Of a stretch of DNA of 64,000 nt, positions 17,669-26,214 are shown in pieces. Both the position numbers and the translations under genes were made by a program. Source of the DNA: an uncultured Roseburia sp. (lineage in GTDB: Bacteria > Bacillota > Clostridia > Lachnospirales > Lachnospiraceae); contig CANRYS010000009.1 of assembly GCA_947644305.1 (NCBI GenBank), forward strand, positions 24,873 through 88,872, written 5' to 3'. The notes beneath the pieces were generated by a model. It saw only the letters and a program-made list of their open reading frames with translations. It made no database searches and had not been told where the DNA came from. Positions within the stretch are counted from its first letter, which is position 1; each line of letters begins with the position of its first letter.

Positions 17669-18484
17669 TCACAGCCCCAGCGCGTCCATCTGCTCTCTGA
17701 TCTCCTCCCCAGTGCGCATGGTATAGATCCGCGTCGTCTCCAGGGAATTATGCCCCAGGATATTTGCCAACGCCGTGATATCTCCGCACTTATTGATGTA
17801 TGTCTTAGCAAAAAAATGGCGGAAGGAGTGGGGATGCGCCTTTGCCTTGTCCACCCCCGCCCTGTCGGCGATCTTCATAAGCATCTGCCACACAGCGCTG
17901 CGGGACAAGACGCTACCTTTCGTTCCGGTGAAGATAGTCCCCTGGCAGATATCTCTCTGTCGGCAGTACTCCATTAAAAGCTCTTGAAGCCCCGGAGAAA
18001 TAAAGATCTCCCGGTATTTTCCCTTGTTGTATACGACTCCACGCCCACGCTTTACATTTTCCACCGTTATATACCTCAGTTCTCCCACCCGTATCCCCGT
18101 CCCAGCCAGCACTTTCATTATATAGTAATATTTTTCACGCCCTGTCTCCCTGGCATAGTCTAACATCATCCTGTAATCCTCATCGGAAATGACGTTGTCC
18201 AGCACAAACATTTTTTTTAGTTTCTTTGTATGTATTTTCATGTCCTCATTTCCACTCCATTTCAGATAACTGTTAATGGCGATCGCATACAAATTTACCG
18301 TAGCTGGTTTATACTGCCTTTTCAACATCTCCACATAATGCTCCACCACGCTTCTGTTTTCCGGGTGTTTTCCACAAACCGCCACAAACCGCTGCGCTTG
18401 ACGTATATAAGTAGAAATTGTACTATTTGCTTTATCCTCTCCAACCAGGAACTCCCTATACACTTTCATCGTTTTATCTTTCAT
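17669..18484 (-). CDS. Tyrosine recombinase/integrase (XerD-like)
   Basis: A 271-residue recombinase with an N-terminal SAM-like domain (residues 1-85) and a C-terminal catalytic domain. Catalytic residues by position: R132 (TGIRVGELRY), H219 and R222 (HPHSFRHFF), H245 (LGHNS) and Y254 (TTRIYT). All are present, so the enzyme looks active. It lies downstream of the terminator of the DUF6765-CHAP operon and is the likely mover of the 11-22 kb island, although no attachment site was found. Confidence 0.92.
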   Translation of the reverse strand: MKDKTMKVYREFLVGEDKANSTISTYIRQAQRFVAVCGKHPENRSVVEHYVEMLKRQYKPATVNLYAIAINSYLKWSGNEDMKIHTKKLKKMFVLDNVISDEDYRMMLDYARETGREKYYYIMKVLAGTGIRVGELRYITVENVKRGRGVVYNKGKYREIFISPGLQELLMEYCRQRDICQGTIFTGTKGSVLSRSAVWQMLMKIADRAGVDKAKAHPHSFRHFFAKTYINKCGDITALANILGHNSLETTRIYTMRTGEEIREQMDALGL

Positions 18485-18587
18485 TGTACACGCCCCATTT
18501 CTTGACTAAAATGTATAATAACATGAACAAAAACCTGCATATTTTCCGTATACTCAAGGTGCATATCTTTTATGACAAAAGCAGGAA

Positions 18588-18628
18588 AAAGGCTGGTACA
18601 GCCCTGTTTCTAAACGGCACCAGCCTTT
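18588..18628 (-). terminator. Terminator of the DUF6765-to-CHAP operon
   Basis: A 10-bp stem (18588-18597 with 18619-18628) followed on the minus strand by TTTTTCC. It lies 19 bases after the CHAP stop codon. Confidence 0.75.
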
Positions 18629-18646
18629 CTTCCTTACGAATCCCCT

Positions 18647-19147
18647 TTATGTATCATATTTAGGACGTATGATGCACCGGATCAAGCTTGTGCTGCGAGT
18701 CCGTTTCATCACCATACCGCCATTGCTGTTATTCCCAGTACCGGTATTTCCCTCGATCGTTGTATAGGTTCCGTCATTGTTATTCTTTATTATAATCCCT
18801 ATGTGGCAGGCCCTTCCACTGTGTGTAAAGTCAAAGATTACAAGATCGCCTTTTTTCCCTTTGCTCTTATTACTGATGGCCAGATGCTTGTTTTTTCCCC
18901 AGCTCTCCACAGCAGCACAAAGGGCTGTTTTCTGCCCGTCATAAAATAATTTAGAAGCTCCGCACATTCGGAACACGTCCCAAACAAAGGCACAGCACCA
19001 CGGATACGCTGCTCCTTTCACCTCATGTCCATAATAATGTGTATTAAAAATTACATTATTGCTATTTGCTGGGGACTCTTTTACTCCCTCAAATTTCTTC
19101 GCCTGTGCAATGATCATGTCGGGCGTTATTTTTTTCTTTTCTCCCAT
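18647..19147 (-). CDS. CHAP-domain cell-wall hydrolase
   Basis: A 166-residue protein that is almost entirely a CHAP domain: AKKFEGVKESPANSNN, the catalytic Cys in AYPWCCAFVWDVF, the His in GRACHIGII, and IEGNTG with the third polar residue. CHAP enzymes cut peptidoglycan peptide bonds or amides. There is no signal peptide and no cell-wall-binding domain, unlike most phage lysins. It is the last gene of the operon and starts 59 bases inside the SLATT-like gene, with its own AAGGAGGAG site. Confidence 0.85.
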   Translation of the reverse strand: MGEKKKITPDMIIAQAKKFEGVKESPANSNNVIFNTHYYGHEVKGAAYPWCCAFVWDVFRMCGASKLFYDGQKTALCAAVESWGKNKHLAISNKSKGKKGDLVIFDFTHSGRACHIGIIIKNNNDGTYTTIEGNTGTGNNSNGGMVMKRTRSTSLIRCIIRPKYDT

Positions 19148-19703
19148 GCTTCTCCTCCTTTTTCTTTTTCAGTCTCTTTCCCTCTTCCTGCTCCTCTTCG
19201 ATCGGGGCAATATCGTCTTCCTGTCTTTTCAGTTCCAGTTGGGACCAGCCCTCATTTTCCTTTGCGGCGATATCTTCTATCTTCTCAAGAAAATTGCTGT
19301 CCCGCAACTCAGGATCACTGTAATCCCCGATCTCCGCCATGTAATAAACCGCCTCGCATTTAATCTGTTCAGTACAACTGCGGTACCCCACTGATTTTTC
19401 ATGCCACTTGTAAAGGCTCCCGAGTCCATTGGCGATGGCGGCGACAGCAGAAATAACCGAAATCGTAACTTTACAGAAAACATGCATCCCTTCAAAATCC
19501 TGAATATCATTAAATACAATGACAAATGTGGGAAGAATAAGCCCAAGCAAACTGATTACATGATAGCGGAATTTATATTTGTGGTACATAACCATGTACC
19601 ATTCCAGGCTTCCAAGAAGGCACCTTCTTACGTAATCGTCAGTGACGTATTCATCCACCATATCCAGAAATTCCATATCGTTGTTATAACTAAAACTTCT
19701 CAT
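19089..19703 (-). CDS. Two-TM protein, SLATT/DUF4231-like
   Basis: A 204-residue protein. Two membrane helices lie at about residues 55-75 and 83-105. They are followed by WHEKSVGYRSCTEQIKCEAV and a further helix, the pattern of the SLATT fold (DUF4231). SLATT proteins are predicted pore-type effectors of bacterial conflict systems. The C-terminus is a highly charged tail rich in Glu and Lys that overlaps the CHAP gene. The start at 19703 follows GAAAGGAAATGTT. Confidence 0.7.
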   Translation of the reverse strand: MRSFSYNNDMEFLDMVDEYVTDDYVRRCLLGSLEWYMVMYHKYKFRYHVISLLGLILPTFVIVFNDIQDFEGMHVFCKVTISVISAVAAIANGLGSLYKWHEKSVGYRSCTEQIKCEAVYYMAEIGDYSDPELRDSNFLEKIEDIAAKENEGWSQLELKRQEDDIAPIEEEQEEGKRLKKKKEEKHGRKEKNNARHDHCTGEEI

Positions 19704-19738
19704 AACATTTCCTTTCGTTGTAACATCTGCAGAGCGTG

Positions 19739-20005
19739 TCAGTGCGCTAACCATGGAGGCTTTCTGGCGAAGCCCACATGGTACACCACATACTGCATGA
19801 CCACTTGATGTTCCCCGATGTTTAGGATATAAAAATTTTTCTCCTGGGCGATGATCTTCCCTTTCGGGAACTCATTCAAACAACGGTTCAAAAGCTCCGT
19901 CTGCTTCCTGTAATGCTCTTCATCCGGCTGTTTTTCCGGATTGTCGTTACCCACTATGATCCGGTGAACGTACCCTACATCCGCCACAGAAAATGTCTCC
20001 GCCAT
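19739..20005 (-). CDS. Small unknown protein
   Basis: An 88-residue soluble protein that I do not recognise. It begins MAETFSVADVGYVHRIIVGN and has a short C-terminal beta-rich part (FYILNIGEHQVVMQYVVYHV). The start at 20005 has a clear GGAGGGATTGT site. It lies between the DUF2589 and SLATT-like genes in one operon; a regulatory, adaptor or immunity role would be only a guess. Confidence 0.65.
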   Translation of the reverse strand: MAETFSVADVGYVHRIIVGNDNPEKQPDEEHYRKQTELLNRCLNEFPKGKIIAQEKNFYILNIGEHQVVMQYVVYHVGFARKPPWLAH

Positions 20006-20036
20006 ACAATCCCTCCATTTGCGCCTCATTTACTTA

Positions 20037-20768
20037 TTAATTCTTACCGGAATGTCCGCCGGACGAGCCTCCTGATGTACTGCTGCCCGATGAACCGCCG
20101 CTGGATGTGCCACTTCCTGGCGTCGTACCACCCGTTGTGCTGCCCGCCTTGTTGTCAGGTATCCTTTCATTTTTCACTGCCTCGATCTGAGCCGGTGCAC
20201 TTGCTGTGGAAAGAATATCCAGCACCTTAGCCAGTCCCTCCGGCATTCCCGAATCCTTGGCATGCACTTCTACATGATACTTCGCTGAATTATCGCTCTT
20301 CCTCGTATTGCTCTCATGAGCAGAAACAGAACCCTTTATGCTCACATCTGCGCTAAAGGGGCCAAGTTTCAAGCCCATCTTGGCATCCAGTGATCCCGAC
20401 TTATCGGAAGTCTTTTCACTGCTGACAGAAGATTTTACCTCCATATCAAAAGTCACATTGACATCGTCTACTGAGAGGGCAGGTATCTTCACAATAGATA
20501 AGAGGGGAACGCTTAAATTTACCTTTTCCATGCCGATTCCATTTCCATCTCCCGCCGTAGACGGTCTTTGGAAAGAAAAATCTACCGTTCTTACCTTTCT
20601 AACCCCACTGGCATCCACATCATCCATACCCACATGCTGGATAAAATCAGATGTCGCTTTTGCCATCATGATCTGGGCGTCGCACGCCGCTTTCAACGGC
20701 CCGCCGATCAATGCTCCCATGTCCAGTCCACTGAACTGATCCTGCATCTTCACCAATTCATCTGCCAT
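20037..20768 (-). CDS. DUF2589-like protein with Gly/Ser tail
   Basis: A 243-residue protein. Residues 1-60 (LIGGPLKAACDAQIMMAKAT, SDFIQHVG) and the beta-rich middle (VNLSVPLLSIVKIPALSVDD, VNVTFDMEVKSSV) match my memory of DUF2589. The last 35 residues are almost only Gly, Ser and Thr. The function of the family is unknown. The start at 20768 follows GGAAAGGAGG. The gene behind it in transcription order carries the small protein and SLATT-like protein. Confidence 0.75.
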   Translation of the reverse strand: MADELVKMQDQFSGLDMGALIGGPLKAACDAQIMMAKATSDFIQHVGMDDVDASGVRKVRTVDFSFQRPSTAGDGNGIGMEKVNLSVPLLSIVKIPALSVDDVNVTFDMEVKSSVSSEKTSDKSGSLDAKMGLKLGPFSADVSIKGSVSAHESNTRKSDNSAKYHVEVHAKDSGMPEGLAKVLDILSTASAPAQIEAVKNERIPDNKAGSTTGGTTPGSGTSSGGSSGSSTSGGSSGGHSGKN

Positions 20769-20838
20769 AATAGCCTCCTTTCCTGCACATATACCTGTGC
20801 ATATCATTATTTATAGAAAAGACTCTCCCACCAACCCA

Positions 20839-21315
20839 CTACAGCGATACCCGAATGAGCTCGTCCTGAATGCGCATGATCCCCTCCGGGGGATCCTGGG
20901 AAGTAAACTGTAACGTGATATTAGCAAAATCCTCCGAATTTCTTTTGACCCCTCCACCTGGAAGATAACCGAGATAAGAACGTCCCCTTTTGTCCGTTCC
21001 GTTTTCAGCGTCTTCGCCTGCCTTTTCTTTAAGTGCAACCTCCCCCGTAAGCTTAACTTTAAAATCTACTTTGATTCCGTCCAGTTTCAGTGATGATATG
21101 GGAACAAGGCACAGTTTGGGAATGGATACATCTTTATACGTTACATTTCCACTGTCATCGAACTGAGGCATACTAAGAGGTATACTAACTGGTTTATTCT
21201 CCGAATCAAAGAATCCCGATAACATTTCGATATGTTGTTTCTCTGCGAGTCGGCTGCACTGCAAAAAAGACTTCTGGATAGCCGCTACTAATTCATCAAA
21301 ATTCTGCTGTCTCAC
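20839..21315 (-). CDS. DUF2589-like protein, shorter paralogue
   Basis: About 158 residues. It has the same layout as the neighbouring DUF2589 protein: an N-terminal helix (NFDELVAAIQKSFLQCSRLA), then beta strands (VSIPLSMPQFDDSGNVTYKD, LCLVPISSLKLDGIKVDFKV). It lacks the Gly/Ser tail. A GTG at 21315 has the best spacing to AAAGGAG; an ATG at 21321 is only two bases from it. Two members in one operon suggest a heteromeric assembly. Confidence 0.65.
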   Translation of the reverse strand: MRQQNFDELVAAIQKSFLQCSRLAEKQHIEMLSGFFDSENKPVSIPLSMPQFDDSGNVTYKDVSIPKLCLVPISSLKLDGIKVDFKVKLTGEVALKEKAGEDAENGTDKRGRSYLGYLPGGGVKRNSEDFANITLQFTSQDPPEGIMRIQDELIRVSL

Positions 21316-21407
21316 TCTCATTACTCCTTTCGGACTGCTCTTGTACAGCCGGGCGGCATCGCCCCGGCGCACCGGCAGAAAAGTCTGTTTCTAACCCATT
21401 TAAACTT

Positions 21408-22553
21408 TTAATACTTCCCTGTCACAATTCTTCTCAGTTCATAGGTCGCCTGATTGAACAGATAAAAAATAATTTCATTTTCAAAACGATAAATCGGAAC
21501 ACCATTCACATTTCCCGCCACTGCCTGTCCAAATAAACTCTGAGTACTGTACTCAAGCCAGGCCATCTTATCCTGATCATGGAAATAATTTGCCGCCCAT
21601 ACTGCTGCAAGTTCCTCGGCATGGGTTACATCATCCATCTCACTGGTGATAAGACATGCCGTCTCCATAAGGGGCTCCCTAATCTGGTTCCATCTGGCTG
21701 CGGTTTGATCCTGTGCCCTGGACAGCTTCATAAACCACTCAAAAATATACTTTGCGCACTGCTCGAACACAATGCGGTTACAACGGCATTTTTCCTTGGA
21801 AAAATCATCATTTTCCTGGGCCTTATACCGATACCAGAAGGTGGCGCTGCATACATCCGGCAAATGTGCTAACTGCCCATGCCCGCATGCAGTAAGACTT
21901 CCAAGACGGTCTGAAAAATGCTCGATCCCCTCCCGTCCTCTCTCCTGAAGCCCCGCATCGAAAATATTGATGATCTTTGCCTCGTTTTCCCATCCCAGAG
22001 AGCCACTGAAACCATCATGGGCGAAAGTGTCTGCAAACACGTGAAGAAGCATTCCGAATTGAACTAAGTCCCCAAGTCTCTTCGAGTCATCCCCCGCTTC
22101 CTGGTCTTGAACCATACTGTCTACGATAGCATCAATGGCGTTATACAGATAACTTCCCCGCAATGCCGGCTTTGTCCGCAGAATACTGCGGTCCTCTGGA
22201 TTCTCTGTATAATTTTTCACAAAAAAATGGAAAGGCGTCACACTTTCGAGCTGGTGGAATTCTTTTCTCGCATCCAGCAGTCCAAATGATGTGATGGAAG
22301 GCAGGAATTCATAATAATGGTCCCCTGCCTCCCCTACCATGGCATTTTCCTGAAAATATTTCGGGGGTTGGTTTTCTACATAGATTTTCAGCATCTTTCC
22401 CTTCTGCGTCGGAAACTGCTCTCCTTTGAAAAAATCCGGTGTCACATCGTCCACCATCTGGGAAGTCAGCGCTATGATCTGTGCCTCATCCTCACTTAAT
22501 CCTGCCTCGATCGCCATGGCTTTAACCAAATAATAATGAAAATTAATGTTCAT
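21408..22553 (-). CDS. DUF6765-like protein with HxxxDxxxH motif
   Basis: A 381-residue protein beginning MNINFHYYLVKAMAIEAGLS. The core motif LLHVFADTFAHDGFSG places H171, D175 and H179 as in zinc-dependent phospholipase C/S1-P1-like all-helical hydrolases; H6 and the DD at 35-36 may add ligands. I recall this family as DUF6765, of unknown substrate. It is the first gene of the operon, behind its own promoter, and the likely catalytic member. No signal peptide is visible. Confidence 0.75.
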   Translation of the reverse strand: MNINFHYYLVKAMAIEAGLSEDEAQIIALTSQMVDDVTPDFFKGEQFPTQKGKMLKIYVENQPPKYFQENAMVGEAGDHYYEFLPSITSFGLLDARKEFHQLESVTPFHFFVKNYTENPEDRSILRTKPALRGSYLYNAIDAIVDSMVQDQEAGDDSKRLGDLVQFGMLLHVFADTFAHDGFSGSLGWENEAKIINIFDAGLQERGREGIEHFSDRLGSLTACGHGQLAHLPDVCSATFWYRYKAQENDDFSKEKCRCNRIVFEQCAKYIFEWFMKLSRAQDQTAARWNQIREPLMETACLITSEMDDVTHAEELAAVWAANYFHDQDKMAWLEYSTQSLFGQAVAGNVNGVPIYRFENEIIFYLFNQATYELRRIVTGKY

Positions 22554-22600
22554 GTTATTCTCTCCTCTCTTGCGTTGCTTGCTACAAACTTTTTCCCGGC

Positions 22601-22629
22601 TTTATATACATATTACAATATTGTGTTAA
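22601..22629 (-). promoter_or_regulatory. Promoter of the DUF6765-to-CHAP operon
   Basis: Minus strand TTAACA (22624-22629) and TATAAA (22601-22606) with a 17-base spacer that holds the palindrome ACAATATTGT overlapping the -35 box. The palindrome could be an operator. Confidence 0.65.
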
Positions 22630-22669
22630 GTGCCCATAGGCGGAAAAAGGGGAAAACTTCCAACAAAAA

Positions 22670-22710
22670 AAGAAGCGTTCATTGGAATTCATTCCAATGA
22701 TTCGCTTCTT
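22670..22710 (-). terminator. Terminator of the envelope/ABC cluster
   Basis: A long stem centred at about 22690 (AAGAAGCG at 22670-22677 with CGCTTCTT at 22703-22710, plus a nearly perfect inner stem). On the minus strand it is followed by a T-run. It separates the 22781-31464 cluster from the DUF6765 operon. Confidence 0.8.
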
Positions 22711-22780
22711 CTTAAAATAATTGCACTTTTATCTTGACAAAGTATTCATATTATTGTATTGCGTTAAGTATAAAGCCGTC

Positions 22781-23611
22781 CTACTTAGCCTGACGGTGCC
22801 AGCCTTTTTGCGCCGCGTGTTTGAGGGCGAAGCTGGCGATAAGACAAATCCCAAAAGAGAGTAGTCCGTACTGTATATGAAGCAGCTTTGTCTGGATCTC
22901 ATTCTCTTCTGTGATCACCACCTCCTTATTTTCAATCCCATACCCCATTTTTCTTAACTGTTCTACATGAAGCCCATCCAGGTCGTGCTTGTCAAACAAC
23001 ACCCTCAGACTAAAAGCCTCTTTTAGCAATCGCCCCTCTGCTTCGGCAGTACATGCCAGGGCTTTCTCATCCTGCCCATCGTCTTTCGCCACGATCAGCT
23101 TCGCCGACTTATAACTCTCTGCCACGGAATAGCGGATATCCACCCCGGTACTGCTAGCTGCCAGCTTCAGACTTTCTACATCCGTCAAATCCTCATTCTC
23201 TTCTGAGATCCCCTGCAACATCTCAGAAAATGCCGTCTCATTCATATAAATCCGCTTTGTGCCAATGGGAAGTTTTATATCAAACAATTTCTCCATATAG
23301 TCCTGAGACAGAAGATTGCAGTTGATCACGGCGCTCATTCCCCGGTACATCACCGTGATGGAAACTTCCATCTGACGACTCACTCCTGCCACATCCCCCA
23401 TCTGCGCCAGTTCATCCATCCGTTTTTGGGAAATCGTCCCCTCTCCCGTCAGCACATATTCCGCCGGCGTATTGACAAAACGGTAGATATCCCATGTATG
23501 GTATATCACGCTGGCAAAAAAAGCAGCTGCTGCCAATGCAAAAAGACAGATCACCTTTACCGTATCGCTCTGTTTTCTAAGTCTTAGAAAGCCACGGATC
23601 TTATTATTCAT
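22781..23611 (-). CDS. Membrane protein with extracellular domain, MacB-periplasmic-core-like
   Basis: A 276-residue protein with one helix near residues 18-40 and a second near 248-267, with an extracellular domain between. The layout resembles the core of FtsX/MacB-type permeases without the extra helices. I do not recognise a family with certainty. It is the last gene of the envelope cluster and overlaps the surface-protein gene by 8 bases, so it probably forms part of the same complex. Confidence 0.6.
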   Translation of the reverse strand: MNNKIRGFLRLRKQSDTVKVICLFALAAAAFFASVIYHTWDIYRFVNTPAEYVLTGEGTISQKRMDELAQMGDVAGVSRQMEVSITVMYRGMSAVINCNLLSQDYMEKLFDIKLPIGTKRIYMNETAFSEMLQGISEENEDLTDVESLKLAASSTGVDIRYSVAESYKSAKLIVAKDDGQDEKALACTAEAEGRLLKEAFSLRVLFDKHDLDGLHVEQLRKMGYGIENKEVVITEENEIQTKLLHIQYGLLSFGICLIASFALKHAAQKGWHRQAK

Positions 23612-25532
23612 TCACATCCCCGCCTCCGGTCTGTTTCCCTTTTGATCTTCTCATAAAGAATATCACTGCTGCCAAAATCAGAAATCCCACGATCACAGCC
23701 ATGATCACCCACCACTGCCTGGTATCGTCCTCTGACTCTTCCTCGTTTTCACCACTCAGCGGAGATAAAATATCCGTCTCAAAGCTCTGCTCCTGAGTCA
23801 TCTCATTTCCCGCCTCGTCTGCATAATAAAATGTGATCTTTCCCTGGGTGCTACCGTACAGATTCGTACCCGTCAACCCCTCCGCTGTAATCTCCATACT
23901 TCCCGCTATGGAAGTGCCTGCCTCGATATCCCCAATAAATGCAGCACCCGAAGGAGTAAGTCCATCCGCCTCCAGCGTGGCACGGACATTGTACAGTTTT
24001 CCCTTCCCGAGATTCATCACCTGGGTCTGCAGCTCCACCGTCTCCCCCAGTTGTATCGTTTTGGGCACACTCACCGCAGGTATCTGAATCTGTACCGACT
24101 GCTCAGCGGATACTTTCATCGAGCCCTCCGCCGTATGGGTTCCTCCTCTGGCATCCGCATAATCCATGGCAACTCCAATACTGTACTGTCCCCGGGGGGC
24201 CGCAGCATTTATCCGAAAGCGAAAGGATAGATCACAACTGCCGCCGGCTGCCAGCTCCTGCACATAACTGTTGCCCGTCCTGCCAAGGAGTTCTACATTC
24301 TCCCCTGGAGTGACGGAAACCATCATGTTCTTCACAGGTTCCGAATTGCTGGTATTATGAAGAGTAATCCTCGCAGTAAATTTTTCTCCGCACAGAATCT
24401 TTTTCTTGGAAAATCGATAAGAATCTATCATCACCTTGGGCGCAAATTTTGTGGTAGAATCCTCCCCCTCCTGGGCGCCCTCTGCCCCCCCTGCCTTCTT
24501 TCCATCTGTAATGGTGACATACACCGTAAATTCCTGACTGATTTCACTTCCAGATTCATCCTGTCCGCTGACAGTCACGATCACAGGGTAGCTTCCATTG
24601 TAACGATCGTTCTTTAACTTTAGATGAAATGAAATAAGATAGCGCCCTGCCTTTTTTCCCTGTCTTCCTGTCTTATAATTCCTCAACTTTACCGCCTTTT
24701 CGTAATTCTTATGAACAAAGGGAAGATTTTCTCCCTCCCCGAATTTGAGGGCGGCCCTCACCCGATTTCCGGAGATCTTATGTTTTGCCTGCAGCGGCAA
24801 TATAAGAACCGCACTGTCATTCTCGATCTTTGGAACATATCCTCTAGAGTAGGACTTCTCCATTCCCTTGTAGACATTCTGATTGTCGATAACAAACCCC
24901 GCCGCATCACCTCCTTCAGCCGCATCTCCCTTTGCGTCACCCTCTGCCTTTTTTCCATCTGAAATAGTGACATACACCGTAAATTCCTGAAGGATGTCAT
25001 TTCCGGCTTCATCCTGTGCACTAGCGGACAATGTGACAGGGTAACTTCCATTGTAGCGCTCCTTCTTTAGATCCAGTTGAAAGGACACAAGATAACAACC
25101 TGTGGTTTGTCCCTGTTTTCCTGTCTTATGGTATCCAAAGGAAACCGCCTTTTCATAATTCTTATACACAAAGGGGTGATTTTCCGATTCCCCAAAGCGG
25201 AGGGTGACCGTCATCTTATTTCCTGACAGTTTTCTTTTTGCCTGCAACGGCAATACAATCACCGCTTTGTTTTTTTCAATCTTCGGAACATACCCTCCAG
25301 CATAGGAATTTTCCATTCCTTCGTATATATTTTGGTTATCTATGCTAAAACCAGATATTCCTTCGGTATCGGACACGCCCTGTTTGCTGTCTCCCTCCGA
25401 AGATTCCGCCCCGGAACTGCCTGTTTTCTCCTGTCCTGCAGCACAGATCTGGGAAACTTCTGGACTTGTATCCAATACGAGACAGCTCATCAGACACAAT
25501 ATAGCTGCTGCTTTTTTCCATCTACTACTCAT
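23604..25532 (-). CDS. Membrane-anchored surface protein with two internal repeats and CARDB/NEW3-like domains
   Basis: A 642-residue protein. There is a signal peptide (about 1-32). Two homologous repeats follow at about 60-193 and 210-345, each starting with a GF-IDNQN-Y-GM pattern and ending EFTVYVTI-DGKK. Two Ig-like CARDB/NEW3-type domains (about 360-590) precede a membrane helix near 606-628 with a basic cytoplasmic tail. Such proteins often work with an ABC exporter. It lies in one transcript with the ATPase (8-base overlap). Confidence 0.7.
   Translation of the reverse strand: MSSRWKKAAAILCLMSCLVLDTSPEVSQICAAGQEKTGSSGAESSEGDSKQGVSDTEGISGFSIDNQNIYEGMENSYAGGYVPKIEKNKAVIVLPLQAKRKLSGNKMTVTLRFGESENHPFVYKNYEKAVSFGYHKTGKQGQTTGCYLVSFQLDLKKERYNGSYPVTLSASAQDEAGNDILQEFTVYVTISDGKKAEGDAKGDAAEGGDAAGFVIDNQNVYKGMEKSYSRGYVPKIENDSAVLILPLQAKHKISGNRVRAALKFGEGENLPFVHKNYEKAVKLRNYKTGRQGKKAGRYLISFHLKLKNDRYNGSYPVIVTVSGQDESGSEISQEFTVYVTITDGKKAGGAEGAQEGEDSTTKFAPKVMIDSYRFSKKKILCGEKFTARITLHNTSNSEPVKNMMVSVTPGENVELLGRTGNSYVQELAAGGSCDLSFRFRINAAAPRGQYSIGVAMDYADARGGTHTAEGSMKVSAEQSVQIQIPAVSVPKTIQLGETVELQTQVMNLGKGKLYNVRATLEADGLTPSGAAFIGDIEAGTSIAGSMEITAEGLTGTNLYGSTQGKITFYYADEAGNEMTQEQSFETDILSPLSGENEEESEDDTRQWWVIMAVIVGFLILAAVIFFMRRSKGKQTGGGDVNE
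24500..25350. repeat. Tandem duplication inside the surface-protein gene
   Basis: Two copies of about 400 bases, spaced 454 bases apart, encode the two protein repeats. A shared stretch gtgacatacaccgtaaattc occurs near 24515 and 24968. The copies have diverged, so the duplication is not recent. Confidence 0.7.
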
Positions 25533-26178
25533 TTATCTCATTCCTTTCCAACATCAGATCCTTTACATGGTCGCAAAGCTCTTCGATATCCTGTGCATTA
25601 TGGCTTGCTAGCAGAATGGATTTTCCATCGGCTTTCAAGTCCTTGAGCAGCGCCCGGATTTCCACCACCCCGTACCGGTCTAGCCCGTTGAATGGCTCAT
25701 CCAGGATAAGCACATCTGGATCTTCCATGATTGCCTGAGCGATCCCGAGCCTTTGACGCATTCCCAGAGAGTACTTTGATACCGGCTTTTTCATGTCTGG
25801 ATCAAGCCCCACTCTCTGTAGCGTCTCCCGAATCTCTGATTTTCCAATCCTTCCCTTTAGTGCAGCAAGAATCTTAAGGTTTTTGTATCCAGTCAGATTG
25901 GGGATAAAACCCGGCGTCTCGATGATCACGCCTAGCCGGTCCGGAAAATCTACTTCCCTCCCCACCTGCCTGCCATTTACAACAATCTTTCCTCTGTCAC
26001 ATTTCATAAAGCCGCATATACATTTCATAAGTACCGTCTTACCGCTTCCATTATTTCCCACTACCCCGTATATACTTCCCGGTGGGATCGAGAAATTTAC
26101 ATCGATCAACACCTGCTCTTTTCCAAATGATTTATATACATGATCTACTTCGATTCCAATATTTTCTTCCATGATCAA
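25525..26178 (-). CDS. ABC transporter ATPase
   Basis: A 217-residue ATPase: Walker A GNNGSGKTVLM, signature YSLGMRQRLGIAQA, Walker B LILDEPFNGLD and switch His in LLASHN. The short single-domain form with LGMRQRLGIA is typical of exporters for lantibiotic immunity or similar cargo (CcmA/BcrA class). It is followed by the surface protein and preceded by two membrane proteins, so it powers that exporter. Expression probably depends on the two-component system at the head of the cluster. Confidence 0.88.
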   Translation of the reverse strand: MIMEENIGIEVDHVYKSFGKEQVLIDVNFSIPPGSIYGVVGNNGSGKTVLMKCICGFMKCDRGKIVVNGRQVGREVDFPDRLGVIIETPGFIPNLTGYKNLKILAALKGRIGKSEIRETLQRVGLDPDMKKPVSKYSLGMRQRLGIAQAIMEDPDVLILDEPFNGLDRYGVVEIRALLKDLKADGKSILLASHNAQDIEELCDHVKDLMLERNEINE

Positions 26179-26214
26179 TCTCCCTCCTTGTTAGCCTGAC
26201 GATACCATTGTGCT

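Noticed and set aside
17507..17977. A 156-codon plus-strand frame opposite the integrase
   Set aside because: It is antisense to a complete recombinase with all catalytic residues and has no motif of its own.
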